A stretch of DNA of 64,000 bases, from positions 62,001-126,000 of the forward strand of contig NZ_AJKS02000008.1 of NCBI RefSeq assembly GCF_000265245.1, given 5' to 3'. A program made the translations under genes and the position numbers. The notes below the pieces were generated by a model that did not search any database, was not told where the DNA came from, and worked only from the letters and a program-made list of their open reading frames with translations. Positions 62,158 to 64,000 of this stretch are shown here, in pieces; the stretch's first letter is position 1; every line of letters begins with the position of its first letter. This DNA comes from Halomonas smyrnensis AAD6. Its GTDB lineage: Bacteria; Pseudomonadota; Gammaproteobacteria; Pseudomonadales; Halomonadaceae.

Positions 62158-63834
62158 TCAGCTGCCATCGTCGGCGGTGGCACTCGGCTCGGCGCCGGTG
62201 CTGGCCACCGTGGTGCCGGTCTCGCCGCTCTCCAGGGCCGCCAGCATCGGCTCGGCCTCGTTCTGGAAGGCGACCAGGGCATCACCGCTCAGGCCCTGAT
62301 GCTCCGGCAGTTCCACCTTCATGGCGTCCACCTGGGTGTTGTTGACCATGACCTCGTAGTGCAGGTGGGCACCGGTGCTGCGCCCGGTGTTGCCGGAGAG
62401 CGCGATGCGCTCGCCGCGCGTCACCCGCTCGCCGCGGCTGACCAGGGGCTTGGAGAGGTGCAGGTAGCGGGTCTTGTAGCCGTTGTCGTGGCGGATCACG
62501 ATGTAGCGGCCGGCCAGGGGATGGTTGCCCACCAGCTCGACGCGGCCGTCGGCCGGGGCGTCGACCGGGGTGCCGGACGGCATGGCGAAGTCGGTGCCCT
62601 TGTGAGGGCTGATGCGGCCGGTGACCGGGTGGTGGCGGCGCAGGTTGAAGCTGGAGCTGATGCGGTAGTGGCCGCTGAACGGATAGCGGTCGAAGGCCGG
62701 GTCCAGGCTTTCGCCGTCCGGGGTGTAGAAGCGGTTGTCCTCGGCGTTGCGCACCAGGGTCAGGTCCATGCGCGACCCCTCGTAGCTGACCGCCAGCACG
62801 CGCGGATCGAGGTCCTCGCCGTCGATCAGGTCGGATTCCACCAGCACGCTGAAACGGTCGCCGCGACGGGTGTCGCGGCGAAAGTCGAGTTTCTTTTCCA
62901 GCACGTGGGAGAGTTCGGCCACCTCGGCGCTGTTCAGGCCGGTGGCCTGGGCGGAGCGCGCGAAGCTGCCGCTGACCGTACCGGCGTAGAGGCGCTGCGT
63001 GGCCTCGCCGGTGCGTTCGATGGTGGCCACGTCCAGGCCGCCCTCGTCGCTGCGCTCGATCTGGTAGCCGGTGCGGGCGTTCTTCATCATCCGCATCGAC
63101 AGCAGCTTGCCCTGCTCGTCGAGCTGGTACTCGAAGCGGTCGCCGGCGCGCCAGTGGGTGAGCAGGCGCGGCTCCGGCATGGCCTCGAGCAGGGCGGTGA
63201 CTTCGCTGTAGCCCAGTCCCAGGTTCTCCTGGGCCATGATCGCGAAGGTATCGCCGGACTCGACGGTGTAGGCCAGCCATTCGGGCACGTAGGGCTCGTC
63301 GGCGTCGATCTCGTCCTCGAGCACGATCGGGCCGTCGTCGAACAGCTCGAGCTCGTCGGAGGAGATGTCCTCGTAGGAGGTGGCGTCGGCGATGAGCTGC
63401 TCGTCGGCGGCCAGCATGCCGCTGCCCACGGTGCCGACCACGATCGCCAGGTGGCGCGCGGTGTCGTCGAGCTGCGGGGCGGTGACCTCGGCGTCCTCGA
63501 TATCGCCGCTCGCGTGAGCGGCGCGGGCGAAGTCCACGTCGACGATCTCGGACGCGGGCAGCTGGGAGAGGGGAATGGCCTCCAGGGTGGCGTCCTTGGC
63601 ACGCGACGCCAGTTGGATGGCTTCGGAGACCGGGGCGCGATCCAGGGCGAGAGAGGGAACGCCGGGGCTGGCGTCTTCGCCGAGGGCGATCAGGACGCTG
63701 TCCTGGTCCTGACCGCCCTGACGGGCGTCCTCGACGGACGTCAGAATCTTGTGGGCGCCCAGCACGGTGACCATGGTGGCAACGGGCAACAGCAGCAACT
63801 TGTGCGTGCGGGGCAGCGAACGAAGAATTCGCAT
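62158..63834 (-). CDS. mepM: M23 family murein endopeptidase (MepM-like)
   Basis: 558 residues. An N-terminal membrane anchor (LLLLPVATMVTVLGA), a LysM-like/OapA region (WLAYTVESGDTFAIMAQENL), a second domain and the M23 peptidase with HKGTDFAMPSGTPVDA, YGxxY-like HLSKPLVSRGERV and STGAHLHYEVMVN (zinc ligands His, Asp, His). Cleaves 3-4 cross-links during wall growth. No strong ribosome site. The upstream region contains a LexA-like box. Confidence 0.92.
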   Translation of the reverse strand: MRILRSLPRTHKLLLLPVATMVTVLGAHKILTSVEDARQGGQDQDSVLIALGEDASPGVPSLALDRAPVSEAIQLASRAKDATLEAIPLSQLPASEIVDVDFARAAHASGDIEDAEVTAPQLDDTARHLAIVVGTVGSGMLAADEQLIADATSYEDISSDELELFDDGPIVLEDEIDADEPYVPEWLAYTVESGDTFAIMAQENLGLGYSEVTALLEAMPEPRLLTHWRAGDRFEYQLDEQGKLLSMRMMKNARTGYQIERSDEGGLDVATIERTGEATQRLYAGTVSGSFARSAQATGLNSAEVAELSHVLEKKLDFRRDTRRGDRFSVLVESDLIDGEDLDPRVLAVSYEGSRMDLTLVRNAEDNRFYTPDGESLDPAFDRYPFSGHYRISSSFNLRRHHPVTGRISPHKGTDFAMPSGTPVDAPADGRVELVGNHPLAGRYIVIRHDNGYKTRYLHLSKPLVSRGERVTRGERIALSGNTGRSTGAHLHYEVMVNNTQVDAMKVELPEHQGLSGDALVAFQNEAEPMLAALESGETGTTVASTGAEPSATADDGS

Positions 63835-63915
63835 GATGTTTTTTGGCCTGGTGAATAGGTGTAAATGCTTAAAAAGGCACTAGAACCTTAACCCATGATG
63901 ATTAGGGTGCCTAGG

Positions 63916-63931
63916 CTGTACACCTATACAG
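63916..63931. promoter_or_regulatory. LexA-like box CTGT-N8-ACAG
   Basis: CTGTACACCTATACAG fits the gammaproteobacterial LexA pattern exactly in its arms and spacing. It lies 82 bases before mepM and could serve mepM or a gene beyond the right edge. The remaining bases to 64000 show no gene. Confidence 0.4.
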
Positions 63932-64000
63932 CAGGGTGCTGAGCCGTCCCGTCAGGCCCGGGCCGGCTCCGCGAACAGTGTTTATTAACTCTTTGACCGT

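Overview
The window is almost entirely GC-rich chromosomal DNA from a gammaproteobacterium. The gene content (NirBD/NasA nitrate assimilation, SstT, MntP with its manganese riboswitch, MepM, PgpA, YnfA) and the acidic proteins suggest a halophilic member of the Halomonadaceae. That placement is inferred from content only; no rRNA or marker gene was compared.

Layout. 1-3100 is the end of a hydroxamate siderophore operon (decarboxylase, N-hydroxylase, start of an MFS exporter) behind a Fur-like palindrome. 3345-5397 holds a predicted extracytoplasmic esterase-like protein and a CNNM/CBS membrane protein. 5524-9845 is an accessory island. It starts at a complete CAU-anticodon tRNA, ends at a decayed copy of that tRNA's 3' half, and carries three very AT-rich genes: a membrane-anchored DUF2726 nuclease-like protein, a TIR/deoxyribosyltransferase-like protein and a protein with a PD-(D/E)XK-like motif. 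It also has a MazG-like pyrophosphohydrolase and a 122-bp repeat that precedes each AT-rich block. This is the best candidate for an undescribed defence locus.

10079-12627: a DJ-1/PfpI protein and an SDR oxidoreductase divergent from a LysR regulator, with a 20-bp perfect palindrome between them. 12794-17855: a peptide/nickel-type ABC importer with both permeases fused, behind a Zur-like palindrome. 17936-19770: an ECF sigma factor, its anti-sigma factor and a secreted protein. 19889-21472: azlDC and an XRE-cupin regulator. 21744-27437: sstT, ynfA, an isocitrate dehydrogenase with an internal duplication, ChaC-like, YtoQ and pgpA. 27547-33782: a DUF2946/PepSY pair, a PhoD-like phosphatase, an HPP protein, a CDF metal exporter, and mntP behind a yybP-ykoY riboswitch. 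34108-41745: a GltS-like protein, a CBS protein, a cold-shock protein, an SLC13 permease, a carboxylesterase, a duplicated zinc-ribbon gene and PhoH.

42033-57295 is a nitrate assimilation region. nasT and nasS lead into a flavoprotein, nirB and nirD; nasA and cobA are divergent; narK lies further on. NasT is an ANTAR antiterminator, and hairpins with A1/G4 hexaloops stand in the leaders of the flavoprotein-nirBD operon and of narK, which suggests one RNA-based regulon. nasA is broken, as read here, by four single-base insertions within 73 bases. phoX with a Pho box, a GFA protein and a peroxiredoxin are interspersed. 57599-63834 encodes cell-envelope functions: two L,D-transpeptidase-like proteins, an ABC exporter and MepM, with a LexA-like box upstream of mepM.
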